This document shows positions 42,039-51,022 of a DNA stretch of 64,000 nucleotides, piece after piece (the first letter of the stretch is position 1; each line of letters starts with the position of its first letter). The DNA is from DATEDA01 sp963827595. Its GTDB lineage: Bacteria; Pseudomonadota; Gammaproteobacteria; Burkholderiales; SG8-39. A model generated the notes under the pieces. It was not told where the DNA came from. It made no database searches and saw only the letters and a list, made by a program, of their open reading frames with translations. The position numbers were made by a program, and so were the translations under genes. The stretch is from contig CAWHBT010000016.1 in assembly GCA_963827595.1 (NCBI GenBank), forward strand, positions 352,656 to 416,655. The letters run 5' to 3'.

Positions 42039-43303
42039 CGGATTCCACTCACCCGGCGCTGCGATCGCTCAGGTATCGCAACTTCCGCGTCTTTTTCATC
42101 GGCCAGGGCGTCTCCATCCTGGGCACCTGGATGCAGACGCTTGCGACGAGCTGGCTCGTCTACCGCCTCACCGGCTCGGCGTTCATGCTGGGGCTCGCGG
42201 CGGCCGCGCTGCAGCTCCCGATGCTGTTCCTGTCGCCGATCGCTGGCGTCTGGGCGGACCGCCTCGACCGGCGGCGCCTGCTCATCGTCGTCCAGTCGCT
42301 CGCCGCTGCGCAGGCGCTCACGCTCGCCGCGCTCACCTACGCCGGCGTCGTGCAGGTCTGGCACGTGATCACGCTGTCGCTCCTCCTCGGCATGGTGAAC
42401 GCGGTCGAGACCCCGACCCGGCAGGCGTTCCTGCTCGAGATGGTGGAGACCAAGGCCGACCTGCCGAACGCGATCGCGCTGCAGTCGATGCTCTTCAACG
42501 GCGCGCGCTTCGTCGGCCCGACGATCGCGGGGGTGCTGCTCGCCTTCGCCGGCGAGGCGCTGTGCTTCCTGCTGAACGGCGTCTCGTACCTGGCGGTCGT
42601 CATCGCCTACGTCGCGATCCGCGTCACGCCGCGGGCGACGACCGCCCCCCAGGCGGCATTGTGGAACGAGATCGTCTCGGGCTTCCGCTACGCGTTCGGG
42701 TCGCTCGCCACCCGGCGGCCGCTCATGCTGCTCGTGGCGCTGTCGCTCTTCACCGCGCCCTGGCAGTCGCTCATGCCGATCTACGCCGCCGAGCGCCTCG
42801 ACGGCGGTTCCAGCACGCTCGGGCTGCTGATCGGCGCGGTCGGCGTCGGGGCGTTCGCCGCGACCGCGTTTCTCGCCCTGCGGGCCACCGTCCGGGGCCT
42901 CGGCCGCGTCATCGCCGGGTGCAGTCTCCTGGCGGCCCTCGCGCTGACGGGCTTCGCGCTATCGAGCGCGCTGTGGCTGTCGCTCGCGCTGCTCGCGTTC
43001 TTCGGCTTCGGACTGGTCGCCACGGTGGCGTCGACGAACACGATCCTGCAGACCGTCGCCGACGAGGACAAGCGCGGCCGCATCATCAGCATCTACGTGA
43101 CGACCTTCCTCGGCGTCGCGCCGGTCTCGAACTTCCTCGCCGGGACGATCGCCGAGGCGATCGGCGCGCACTGGACGATCTTCGGCTGCGGCGTGGCGCT
43201 CTCGGTTGCCGCCGCCTGGTTCGCCTGGAACCTGCCCGGCTGGCGCGCCGCGCTGCGTCCGATCTACGCGAAGCAGGGAATCATTCCGCCGCCGCGCGAT
43301 TGA
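42035..43303 (+). CDS. MFS transporter (EntS/Bcr-like drug or siderophore exporter)
   Basis: Twelve-helix major facilitator. Helices include GVSILGTWMQTLATSWLVYRL, GSAFMLGLAAAALQLPMLFLSP with the loop motif GVWADRLDRRRLL, and PFAGEALCFLLNG-like segments; it ends GWRAALRPIYAKQG. The family N-terminus (HPALRSLRYRNFRVFF) is encoded upstream of the first ATG (42131), but that stretch contains no ATG, GTG or TTG. Possible starts are GTA 42035, five bases after AGGA, or CTG 42059. The substrate is not known. Confidence 0.8.
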   Translation, partial: VTDSTHPALRSLRYRNFRVFFIGQGVSILGTWMQTLATSWLVYRLTGSAFMLGLAAAALQLPMLFLSPIAGVWADRLDRRRLLIVVQSLAAAQALTLAALTYAGVVQVWHVITLSLLLGMVNAVETPTRQAFLLEMVETKADLPNAIALQSMLFNGARFVGPTIAGVLLAFAGEALCFLLNGVSYLAVVIAYVAIRVTPRATTAPQAALWNEIVSGFRYAFGSLATRRPLMLLVALSLFTAPWQSLMPIYAAERLDGGSSTLGLLIGAVGVGAFAATAFLALRATVRGLGRVIAGCSLLAALALTGFALSSALWLSLALLAFFGFGLVATVASTNTILQTVADEDKRGRIISIYVTTFLGVAPVSNFLAGTIAEAIGAHWTIFGCGVALSVAAAWFAWNLPGWRAALRPIYAKQGIIPPPRD

Positions 43304-43454
43304 CGCGGCGCGCCGTGGGAACGATCCGGACACCCGCCGGTCCACCTCTCCATGATCGCGGCGCGCGATGGCATGGCTCGGCGACCGGGGGGCAAGACCC
43401 CGGCGGAATGTGGCGCAAAGATGGCGCCGACGGCCTTGGCCGCCCGACGCGGCG

Positions 43455-43607
43455 CTACTTCTTCTTCTCCGACCGGGAACCGCGCTTGATGTCCATGCCG
43501 TGGGCCCGCTTGTAGGTCTGGATGTCCTTGAAGCGGCCTTTGCTGTCGCGCACGGCGTAGAGCTTGGTCCCGGACACGCTGCGGTGAGTGGTTCTCTTCG
43601 ACGCCAT
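43455..43607 (-). CDS. Small basic conserved protein
   Basis: 50 residues, strongly basic: KRTTHRSVSGTKLYAVRD, then FKDIQTYKRAHGMDIKRGS. A GGGAGG ribosome-binding site lies four to five bases before ATG 43607, which fixes the start. Small conserved proteins of this type occur in many bacteria with unknown function; the pattern suggests nucleic-acid binding. Confidence 0.75.
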   Translation of the reverse strand: MASKRTTHRSVSGTKLYAVRDSKGRFKDIQTYKRAHGMDIKRGSRSEKKK

Positions 43608-43766
43608 ACAACCTCCCTCGGCAGTGAGCGGAGCGCGAAAGGCGCACCCGCGCATCGCATCGTACGGCCAAGGGTGCCGCCGTTCAAGAGCCCGCGAGGA
43701 AGATCGGCTGCCGGCGGAACCGCGCCGGGCGTGGTGCGCCGGGCGCGGTGCTATAGTCGGCCGCGC

Positions 43767-43874
43767 ATGAACACCCGCCGTCGAAGCGTGCCGCGCGCAC
43801 AAGGTAGCCCGATGAAGGCGCCGGGCCGCCCCAAGCGCGAATCCTTGGCGCGCAGCGACAAGGTCGCCCAATGA
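43767..43874 (+). CDS. Upstream ORF ending in the PGRPK repeat, overlaps pdsR
   Basis: 35 codons from ATG 43767. The 3' half is the second copy of the interspersed repeat (43817-43872, peptide PGRPKRESLARS). Its TGA overlaps the ATG of the response regulator, so translation may be coupled. A -10-like TATAGT (43752-43757) lies just upstream. Product function is unknown. Confidence 0.4.
   Translation: MNTRRRSVPRAQGSPMKAPGRPKRESLARSDKVAQ
43817..43872 (+). repeat. Interspersed PGRPK repeat, copy 2
   Basis: Matches 24474-24530 over about 54 bases, with a shared GCCGGGCCGCCCCAAG start. This copy ends CCAATG, supplying the ATG of the response regulator; the other copy has CCAATA. Confidence 0.6.
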
Positions 43875-44563
43875 GCCGCAGGATCGCCATCGTCGAGGAC
43901 GACGCCGCCATCCGCGAGAACGTCGCCGACACGCTGCGCCGCCAGGGCTACGAGGTGGCGTCCTACGCCGATCGGCCGCAGGCCCTCGCCGCCCTCACGA
44001 GCCGGCTGCCCGATCTCGCGATCGTGGACATCGGCCTCGGCGCCGACGTTGACGGCGGTTTCACGCTGGTCCGGGAGCTGCGGGCGATGTCCGACCAGCT
44101 CCCCATCATCTTCCTGACCGCCCGCGACAGCGATTTCGACCTCGTTGCGGGGCTCCGCCTCGGTGCCGACGACTACCTCACGAAGAGCATCAGCATGCCG
44201 CACCTGCTCGCGCGCATCGCCGCGCTCTTCCGGCGGACCGACGTCATGCGCACTCCGCCCAAGGTCGAGGAGACGGTGGACCGCGGACCGCTTCGCCTGG
44301 ACCTGAAGCGGATGACGGCATCGTGGCGCGAGCACCCCGTCGACTTGACGCTCACCGAGTTCTGGATGGTGCATGCCCTCGCGAAGTACCCGGGCCACGT
44401 CAAGAGCCGCGACAGCCTGATGTCGGACGCCAACCTCGTCATCGACGACGCGACCATCACCTCGCACATCAAGCGCATCCGCAAGAAGTTCCTCGCGGTC
44501 GACGCCGCCTTCGATGCCATCGACACCGTCTACGGCATGGGGTACCGCTGGCTCGCAGGCTGA
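43871..44563 (+). CDS. pdsR: Response regulator of the dedicated-sortase type
   Basis: 230 residues: receiver domain (AIVEDDAAIRENVADTLRRQG, LAIVDIGLGADVDGGF with phospho-Asp, LPIIFLTARDSDFD, Lys in DDYLTKSIS) and a C-terminal winged helix (PVDLTLTEFWMVHALAKYPG, DTVYGMGYRW). The receiver, GPLRLDLKRMTASW and winged-helix parts fit the 'proteobacterial dedicated sortase system' regulator class. Adjacent histidine kinase on the same strand. No sortase or target gene is in the window, so the target is unknown. Confidence 0.75.
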   Translation: MSRRIAIVEDDAAIRENVADTLRRQGYEVASYADRPQALAALTSRLPDLAIVDIGLGADVDGGFTLVRELRAMSDQLPIIFLTARDSDFDLVAGLRLGADDYLTKSISMPHLLARIAALFRRTDVMRTPPKVEETVDRGPLRLDLKRMTASWREHPVDLTLTEFWMVHALAKYPGHVKSRDSLMSDANLVIDDATITSHIKRIRKKFLAVDAAFDAIDTVYGMGYRWLAG

Positions 44564-44570
44564 ACACGGG

Positions 44571-46199
44571 GTGAAAGCGCGCGTGCCCGAAGCCCCGCGC
44601 GCGCGGCTGTCGATCCGCACCAAGGTGCTGCTCGTCTCGGCCGTGCTCGCGGCAATCCCGTTCGTCGGTTACGGCTACGTGCGGGAGATGGAGAACATCC
44701 TGCGCAGCGCGCAGGAGCAGCGGGTGATCGCCACCGCGCGCGCGGTCGCCACCGCCCTGCATGACCGTCCCCGGCTCCTCGAGTTCAGCGCCGACGACGA
44801 CGGCGCACGCCGCCGGCCGGGCGCCCGCGCCGCGACCCAGGAGATCGAGCTGATCCTCACCGGCCTGCGGCGGGCGAGCTCGCGCATCTTCGTGATCGAC
44901 CAGCAGCGACGGCTGCTCGCGATCGCCGGAAGCCTGCGACAGGAGGCACCCGCGGCGCCCGAGCCGGCCGGGACCTGGAACTGGGTGCAGGCGAAGCTGC
45001 TGCGCCCGATCTGGGCACAGCTGCTCGAGCGCCCGCCGGAGGACTTCGACGACGCGATTCCAGAGGATCTGCTCTCGGGCGGCCGCGAGGTCGACGCCGC
45101 GCTCTCCGGCGTGCCCGCCTCGCGCTGGCGGCCGACGCCCGACGGCCGCGCAGTGGTGCTGGGTGCGGCGCACCCGATCTGGAGCGGCACCGAGGTGATC
45201 GGCGCGGTGGTGGTCGAGGAGACGACGAACAGCGTGGTCACGCTCCGCAACCGCGTTCTCGAGCAGCTGCTCACGGTCACGCTCGCGGTGTTCGTGCTCG
45301 GCGCCGGGACGCTCTTCCTCTTCGCTTCGCGCCTCTCGCGGCGGCTGCGCCGCCTGCGCGACGAGGCCGAGGAGGCGATCGACGCGCGCGGCCGGGTGCG
45401 ACGGGCCTTCCGCGAGAGCGGCGACGGCGACGAGATCGGCGACCTCTCGCGCAGCTTCGCGACCGCCGTCGACCGGCTCGCCGAGTACAACGAGTATCTC
45501 GAGCGCATGGCCGACCGGCTGTCGCACGAGCTGCGCACCCCGATCGCGGTCGTGAGCTCCTCGCTCGACAACCTGCGCACCCGCGCGCTCCCGCAGGATG
45601 CCGGCGTCTACATCGCCCGCGCCGAGGACGGCGTGCGGCGGCTGAACGCGATCCTCACCAGCATGAGCGAGGCGACGCGGCTCGAGCAGACGCTGCGCGC
45701 CACCGAGCGCGAACGCTTCGACCTGGGGCGGGTGGTGTCCGGCTGCGTCGCGGGCTACACCGCGGCATTCCCGCAGCACCGCTTCGAGCTGCGTCTGCCC
45801 GAGCGGCGCGTGGAGCTCGACGGCGCGCCGGATCTCATCGCGCAGCTGGTCGACAAGCTGGCGGAGAACGCGATGGATTTCAGCGCGCCGGGAGAGCCGA
45901 TCGAGGTCGTGGTCGAGGCGGAGGCCACGACCGCGCGGCTCTCGGTGTCCAACGTCGGGGCGCTCCTCCCGGAAGCGATGGCCGACCGCCTGTTCGAGTC
46001 GATGGTGTCGGTGCGGTCACCGGCGGCCAAGGTGCAGACGGCCGGCAGGGCAAAGAGCGAGCCGCACCTCGGCCTGGGGCTGTTCATCGTGCGGCTCATC
46101 GCCGAATTTCACCGCGGCGCGGTGCGGGCGCGCAACCGCGACGACGGGCGCGGCGTGCTCATCGAGGTGAGCTTCCCGGTCGCCGCGACCCCGATCTAG
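44571..46199 (+). CDS. pdsS: Sensor histidine kinase partner
   Basis: 542 residues from GTG 44571, seven bases after the regulator. Two membrane helices (TKVLLVSAVLAAIPFVGYGY and LLTVTLAVFVLGAGTLFLFA) enclose a periplasmic sensor domain; then HAMP, the H-box RLSHELRTPIAVVSSSLDNL, N-box LAENAMDFS and a G-box HLGLGLFIVRLIAEFH. It matches the paired kinase of the same regulator class, though it is shorter than I would expect for that family, so the specific name is tentative. Confidence 0.7.
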   Translation: MKARVPEAPRARLSIRTKVLLVSAVLAAIPFVGYGYVREMENILRSAQEQRVIATARAVATALHDRPRLLEFSADDDGARRRPGARAATQEIELILTGLRRASSRIFVIDQQRRLLAIAGSLRQEAPAAPEPAGTWNWVQAKLLRPIWAQLLERPPEDFDDAIPEDLLSGGREVDAALSGVPASRWRPTPDGRAVVLGAAHPIWSGTEVIGAVVVEETTNSVVTLRNRVLEQLLTVTLAVFVLGAGTLFLFASRLSRRLRRLRDEAEEAIDARGRVRRAFRESGDGDEIGDLSRSFATAVDRLAEYNEYLERMADRLSHELRTPIAVVSSSLDNLRTRALPQDAGVYIARAEDGVRRLNAILTSMSEATRLEQTLRATERERFDLGRVVSGCVAGYTAAFPQHRFELRLPERRVELDGAPDLIAQLVDKLAENAMDFSAPGEPIEVVVEAEATTARLSVSNVGALLPEAMADRLFESMVSVRSPAAKVQTAGRAKSEPHLGLGLFIVRLIAEFHRGAVRARNRDDGRGVLIEVSFPVAATPI

Positions 46200-46259
46200 G
46201 AAGGATCGCCGCGTTCTAGATAAACAGGGTGACGTCCGCGCCCGCCGGCCCCGCTCGCC

Positions 46260-46448
46260 TCATTTCTGCTCGTCGGCCTGCTTGCGCCGCTCTTCCGCCG
46301 ACTTCTGCAGGATCTGCTCGGTGGCTTTCGCCTTGTCCAGCGCCTGGCGCTGGCTCTTGACGAGGTCCGGAGCCGGCTCTTTCGGCTTGCTGTCGCAGGC
46401 GGCCAACGCCGCCAGCGACACGGCCACAATAATCCACGTCGACCGCAT
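46260..46448 (-). CDS. Small lipoprotein
   Basis: 62 residues with a lipoprotein signal (WIIVAVSLAALAAC) and a charged helical mature part (LVKSQRQALDKAKATEQILQ). A GGAGGG ribosome-binding site precedes ATG 46448. Same strand and close to the HbpS-like gene, so probably one operon with tusA. Confidence 0.7.
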   Translation of the reverse strand: MRSTWIIVAVSLAALAACDSKPKEPAPDLVKSQRQALDKAKATEQILQKSAEERRKQADEQK

Positions 46449-46465
46449 CACACCCTCCTGATCGG

Positions 46466-46954
46466 CTAGAGCTCCAGACTGTCCCTGATCGCCGCGATGC
46501 CCGCCGCGGCGCACACGTCGTCTTCTTTCCCGCCCGGCGCCCCGGAGACGCCGATCCCGCCGAGGATCGATCCGCCCGCCTCGATCATCAGCCCGCCACC
46601 GATCGCGACGACGCCGGGCCGGTTCCGGATTCCGCTCTGCGGCTTGCCCGCCTGCGTCGCATCGGCGAGCTCGCTCGTGCTGGTGCGGAAGCTGACCGCA
46701 GTCCAGGCCTTGCCGCTCGCGGTCTCGAGCGTGTGCGGCCCGGCGAACCGGTCCCGCAGCAGCACCTGCACCACGCCCATCCGGTCGACGACCGCCACCG
46801 CCACCTGAAAACCGCTGCCGCGACACCGTGCCAGCGCCGCCTGGGCGGCCTTGAGCGCCGTCTCCGGCGTGAGCACCCGCACGTTGTATGTCGCGTCCTG
46901 CGCCCACACGAGCGTGGCGGCGGACAGGCTTGCCGCTGCCAGCGCGATCCTCAT
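46466..46954 (-). CDS. GlcG/HbpS family protein with signal peptide
   Basis: 162 residues: signal peptide (IALAAASLSAATLVWA) and a DUF336/HbpS fold with ALARCRGSGFQVAVAVVDRMG, LLRDRFAGPHTLETASGKAWTAV and RPGVVAIGGGLMIEAGGSILGGIGVSGAPGGKED. The family binds heme or small molecules; the ligand here is unknown. It sits 17 bases before the lipoprotein gene and directly after tusA. Confidence 0.82.
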   Translation of the reverse strand: MRIALAAASLSAATLVWAQDATYNVRVLTPETALKAAQAALARCRGSGFQVAVAVVDRMGVVQVLLRDRFAGPHTLETASGKAWTAVSFRTSTSELADATQAGKPQSGIRNRPGVVAIGGGLMIEAGGSILGGIGVSGAPGGKEDDVCAAAGIAAIRDSLEL

Positions 46955-46955
46955 C

Positions 46956-47189
46956 TCACTTCTTCTTCATGAGGAACGTGAACTCCTTGTTCGCCTCCGC
47001 GTGCGACATCAGCTCGTTCCCGGTCTGCCTGGAGAACGCCTGGAAGTCCTTCACCGAACCCGGGTCGGTCGCGACGATCCGCAGCACCTGGCCGCTCGAC
47101 ATTTCGGTGAGCGCCTTCTTGGCCCGCAGGATCGGCAGCGGGCAGTTGAGTCCGCGAGCGTCGAGATCCTTGTCGAAGTCCGTCATCAT
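46956..47189 (-). CDS. tusA: Sulfur carrier protein TusA
   Basis: 77 residues with the TusA signature GLNCPLPILRAKKAL (the Cys carries the persulfide) and the C-terminal SHAEANKEFTFLMKKK. In sulfur oxidisers TusA hands sulfane sulfur to the Dsr or Hdr pathways. Divergent from sat and one base from the HbpS-like gene. Confidence 0.93.
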   Translation of the reverse strand: MMTDFDKDLDARGLNCPLPILRAKKALTEMSSGQVLRIVATDPGSVKDFQAFSRQTGNELMSHAEANKEFTFLMKKK

Positions 47190-47373
47190 GGTTCCTCCGG
47201 GCGCCGGATATCTGAGTTTGGAGTCAGTAGATTAGCGTCTCTGCGTGGCCCGAGTCCATCGCCGACGCGCGGCGCGATCAATCGCGCTAATCTATTCATT
47301 CGAACAACGGTCTTGCCGCCCCGCACGATGCTCCCGACAATGGGCGGGACCGGTTCCGAACGCCCAGACAACC

Positions 47374-48592
47374 TTGCCCGGCCTAGTCCTGCCCCACGGA
47401 GGAAGTGCTCTCAAGCCGCTGATGCTGGCGGGTGATGCGCTCGCGGCCGAGCGCGCCCGGGCGCAGACGCTGCGCTCGGTCCGGGTCAGCTCGCGCGAGA
47501 AGGGCGACCTGATCATGCTCGGCATCGGCGGCTTCACGCCGCTCGAAGGCTTCATGACGCGCGCCGACTGGGAAGGCGTCTGCGGGGGCTATCGGACGGC
47601 GGCGGGTCTGTTCTGGCCGATTCCGATCACGCTGTCGGTCGATGCCGCAACCGCGGGCGCCATTCGCGTCGGCGACGACATCGCGCTCGTCGACCCCGAC
47701 GACGACAGCCTCCTCGCCGTGCTGAAGGTCACGGAGAAATACCGCATCGACAAGGCGCACGAATGTTCGTCCGTGTTCAGGACCACCGACACCGAGCACC
47801 CGGGCGTGCAAATGGTCATGCAGCAGGGCGAAGTGAATCTGGCCGGACCGGTGCAGGTGCTGTCAGACGGCGGCTTCAGCGCGCGGTACGGCGCGCTGTT
47901 CATGACCCCCGGGGAGACGCGCGCCGAATTCGAGCGGCTCGGTTGGTCGCGCGTCGCAGCGTTCCAGACGCGCAACCCGATGCACCGCTCGCATGAATAC
48001 CTCGCCAAGGTGGCGATCGAAGTCTGCGACGGCGTGCTCGTGCACTCGCTGCTAGGCAATCTCAAGCCCGGCGACATCCCGGCCGAGGTACGCACGCGCG
48101 CCATCGCGGTGCTGATCGAGAAGTACTTCCACGCGGGTACGGTGGTGCAGGCGGGCTACCCTCTCGACATGCGCTACGCCGGTCCGCGCGAGGCGCTGCT
48201 GCACGCGGTGTTCCGCCAGAACTACGGCTGCGCGTATCAGATTCTCGGGCGCGACCATGCCGGCGTCGGGAATTACTACGGACCGTTCGATGCGCACCGG
48301 ATCTTCGACGAGATCCCGAAGGGCGCGCTCGAAATCCAGCCGCTGAAGATCGACTGGACGTTCTGGTGCTACGCCTGCGGCGGCATGGCCTCGGGGCGCA
48401 CCTGCCCGCACGCTGACGATCGACCGGCTGCTCGTCTCCGGGACGAAGCTGCGCAAATGGCTTTCGGAGGGCAGCGCGGTGCCGGCCGAGTTCAGCCGCC
48501 CGGAGGTGCTCGAGATCCTGCGCGAGTACTACGCGGGTCTGGACGCGGGTGACCGGGTCGAGGTGAAGCTCGCGGGCCACTCCGCCCGCTGA
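47374..48592 (+). CDS. sat: Sulfate adenylyltransferase, frameshifted near the 3' end
   Basis: Homo-oligomeric ATP sulfurylase of the dissimilatory type: GFTPLEGFMTRADWEGV, FQTRNPMHRSHEYLAKVA (the QxRNPxHxxH active site), HAVFRQNYGCAYQILGRDHAGVG, and WCYACGGMASGRTCPH. After CPH the frame shifts near 48415-48424; DRLLVSGTKLRKWLSEG and the rest of the usual C-terminus, EVKLAGHSAR, continue in the next frame to TGA 48592. One extra base explains it. In the oxidative direction it makes ATP and sulfate from APS and PPi. Start uncertain: TTG 47374 is the best candidate. Confidence 0.88.
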
Positions 48593-48703
48593 GCGCGCTT
48601 GCTTCTCGAGCCAGCCCGCTCTCAGCTTCGCGCGAGCGCCTCGAGCGTCGGAAATGATTCTTCGGAGGAAACGCCCTGGGGCCACCCAGGTGCGCCGGGA
48701 CCG

Positions 48704-50548
48704 TCAGTCGATGATGTGGTAGACGGGCGCCTTCTCCATCGCCCACTCGCCGGTATTGCGGTCGTAGCGGGACAGCGTGAAGCAATGCCAGTTCTCGTCA
48801 TCCAGCTTCATGTGATCGCCACGGTAGTAGTACCCCGGCCAGCGCGTTTCCTCGCGGAACAGCGTATGACGGGTCACTGACTCCGAGGCGAGGAGCCGGT
48901 GGTGCAGCTCCCACGTGCGCTGCAGCTGATGAAGATCTTCGGCGCCCATGTGATCCATGTCTTCCTTCAGCATGGCCAGCAGCTCCAAGCCGCGGTTGAG
49001 CAGGACGCCGTTCGTCATGTACATGGTGCTGATGCCGCCGACGTATTCGTCCATGATCTTCTCGAGGCGCTGCAGACCGTGGATCGGCAGCAGGTAGCTC
49101 GGCGACACGGTGCCGGCGACGATCTCGTTGCGGCCGACGCGGAAGTTCTCCAGCGGCTGGTAGATCACCTTCTCGAGGCCGCGATACTCCTCTTCGCTCA
49201 CCTGCGGCTGGCCGTTCTTCATGTCCTTCACGTACTTCACCGCCGCCTTGGCGGCGATCCGGCCCTCGGTGAACGACCCTGAAGAGAACTTGTGCGCGGT
49301 GCCGCCAATGGTGTCGCCGGCACCGAAGAGGCCTTCGACCGTCATCATCCGGTTGTAGCCCCACTGGTACTCCGCGGGCGCATAGTCTTCCGGCCCGCTC
49401 GCCCACGCGCCGGAGCACGTGGCGTGCGAGCCCATGACGTAGGGCTCCGACGTGGTCAGCTCGGGGTTCGTGTGCTTCGGATCGATGTTCTGCGACGCCC
49501 AGACCACCGCCTGGCCGATCGTCATGCCGAGGAAATTCTCCCAGCCGACGGTCTCCTTGTGCGGATCCTGGAACGCCTCCTTGGTCACCATGCGGATCGG
49601 ACCGCGGCCAGCCTTCAACTCCTCGAGGAGGGCGTGGTTCCTGAGGCAGGTCGGCACCGGATGCCGGTCGACGTAGTCGCCGACCAGCTCCTTGGTGTGG
49701 TCGTACCACTTCGATTCGTACTCCTCGCCGTAGCCGTTCTGCGTGTACGTCTTCAGATGGAGGAAGTACGCGCCCACCGGCCCGTAGCCGTCCTTGAAGC
49801 GGGTCAGGACGATGCGGTTCTCCATCTGCGTCATCTTGGCGCCGACCATGATCGGCAGGCCGTAGGCGGACGCGCTGCTCCAGGGCGCGTACCAGGTCCG
49901 CCCCATTCCCTCGCCCACGGCGCGCGGCTGGAAGATGTGCGACGCGCCGCCGGCGGAGACGATCACCGCCTTCGCGCGGAACACGTGGAAAGCGCCCGTG
50001 CGGACGTTGAACCCGACGGCGCCGGCGACCCGGTTGGCCTTGGTCTTGTCCATCAGGAGGTGCGTGACCATGATCCGGTTGTAGACCTGGGTCGCGGCCT
50101 TGCGCGCCGCCTCGGCGACGATCGGCTTGTAGCTCTCGCCGTGGATCATGATCTGCCACTTGCCCTCGCGCTGGTAGCGTCCGGTCTTGGGGTCGCGCAT
50201 GATCGGCAGGCCCCACTCCTCGAACTTGTGCACCGCCGAGTCCACGTGCCGGGCGATGTCGTAGCCGAGGTCCTCGCGCACCAGGCCCATGAGGTCGTTG
50301 CGCGCGTAGCGCACGTGGTCCTCGGGCTGGTTCTCGTTCCACTGCATGCCCATGTAGCAGTTGATGGCGTAGAGACCCTGCGCGACCGCGCCGCTGCGCT
50401 CGATGTTCGCCTTCTCGACGCAGACGATCTTCAGGTCGCGTCCCCAGTACCGCGATTCGTAGGTGGCGCCGCAGCCGGCCATGCCGCCGCCGATGACGAG
50501 GATGTCGGCGTCGACGAATACGGTTTTCCTGCCCCCGAACAGGCCCAT
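48704..50548 (-). CDS. aprA: Adenylylsulfate reductase alpha subunit
   Basis: A 614-residue FAD flavoprotein interconverting APS and sulfite plus AMP. It has the FAD-binding DILVIGGGMAGCGATYES, EKANIERSGAVAQGLYAINCY, and active-site RFKDGYGPVGAYFLHLKTYT with HGLQRLEKIMDEYVGG in the C-terminal part. Its start overlaps the aprB stop. With AprM-type anchor and sat nearby, it is most likely used in the sulfite-oxidising direction. Confidence 0.97.
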   Translation of the reverse strand: MGLFGGRKTVFVDADILVIGGGMAGCGATYESRYWGRDLKIVCVEKANIERSGAVAQGLYAINCYMGMQWNENQPEDHVRYARNDLMGLVREDLGYDIARHVDSAVHKFEEWGLPIMRDPKTGRYQREGKWQIMIHGESYKPIVAEAARKAATQVYNRIMVTHLLMDKTKANRVAGAVGFNVRTGAFHVFRAKAVIVSAGGASHIFQPRAVGEGMGRTWYAPWSSASAYGLPIMVGAKMTQMENRIVLTRFKDGYGPVGAYFLHLKTYTQNGYGEEYESKWYDHTKELVGDYVDRHPVPTCLRNHALLEELKAGRGPIRMVTKEAFQDPHKETVGWENFLGMTIGQAVVWASQNIDPKHTNPELTTSEPYVMGSHATCSGAWASGPEDYAPAEYQWGYNRMMTVEGLFGAGDTIGGTAHKFSSGSFTEGRIAAKAAVKYVKDMKNGQPQVSEEEYRGLEKVIYQPLENFRVGRNEIVAGTVSPSYLLPIHGLQRLEKIMDEYVGGISTMYMTNGVLLNRGLELLAMLKEDMDHMGAEDLHQLQRTWELHHRLLASESVTRHTLFREETRWPGYYYRGDHMKLDDENWHCFTLSRYDRNTGEWAMEKAPVYHIID

Positions 50549-51009
50549 CAGAGTCCCCGCTTGAATTGATTTGGACGCAGCGCGGGCAATGGCTTGTTGG
50601 TGTTGAGCGCGTCGGGCTCGTGCGCGAGCTCCTGCCTGGCGAAATCCTCGGGGCGCGGCGCGTCGTATTCGGCGGGACCCTTGATCGAGCCCCAGGGCGT
50701 CGTGCGGATCGGCGACACGAAGTTCTTCTCGCGGCCGTCGCGGAACCTGAGCCGCCAGGAGATCGTCCCCTTCTTCTCCTCGCGCAGCACGCGGACGCTG
50801 TGCCCGAGCGGCGCGAAGTCGGCGTAGCCGCGCACGTCGATGGCGTTCTGCGGGCAGGCCTTCACGCAGGAGTAGCACTCCCAGCACATGTTCGGCTCGA
50901 TGTTGTAGGCCCGCCGATACGTCTTGTCGATGTGCATGATGTCGGAGGGGCAGATGTCGACACAGTGCCCGCAGCCGTCGCATCGCGTCATGTAAACGAA
51001 GGTGGGCAT
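50548..51009 (-). CDS. aprB: Adenylylsulfate reductase beta subunit
   Basis: 153 residues with two 4Fe-4S clusters: MTRCDGCGHCVDICPSDIMHI and EPNMCWECYSCVKACPQNAID. The C-terminal tail (KGPAEYDAPRPEDFARQ) wraps AprA. It transfers electrons between the FAD and a membrane or soluble partner, presumably AprM. 13 bases after aprM; translationally coupled to aprA. Confidence 0.97.
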   Translation of the reverse strand: MPTFVYMTRCDGCGHCVDICPSDIMHIDKTYRRAYNIEPNMCWECYSCVKACPQNAIDVRGYADFAPLGHSVRVLREEKKGTISWRLRFRDGREKNFVSPIRTTPWGSIKGPAEYDAPRPEDFARQELAHEPDALNTNKPLPALRPNQFKRGL

Positions 51010-51022
51010 GGCTCTCGCCTCG

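Noticed and set aside
49292..50569. 425-residue plus-strand frame opposite aprA
   Set aside because: Antisense shadow; aprA has full family similarity and a coupled start with aprB.
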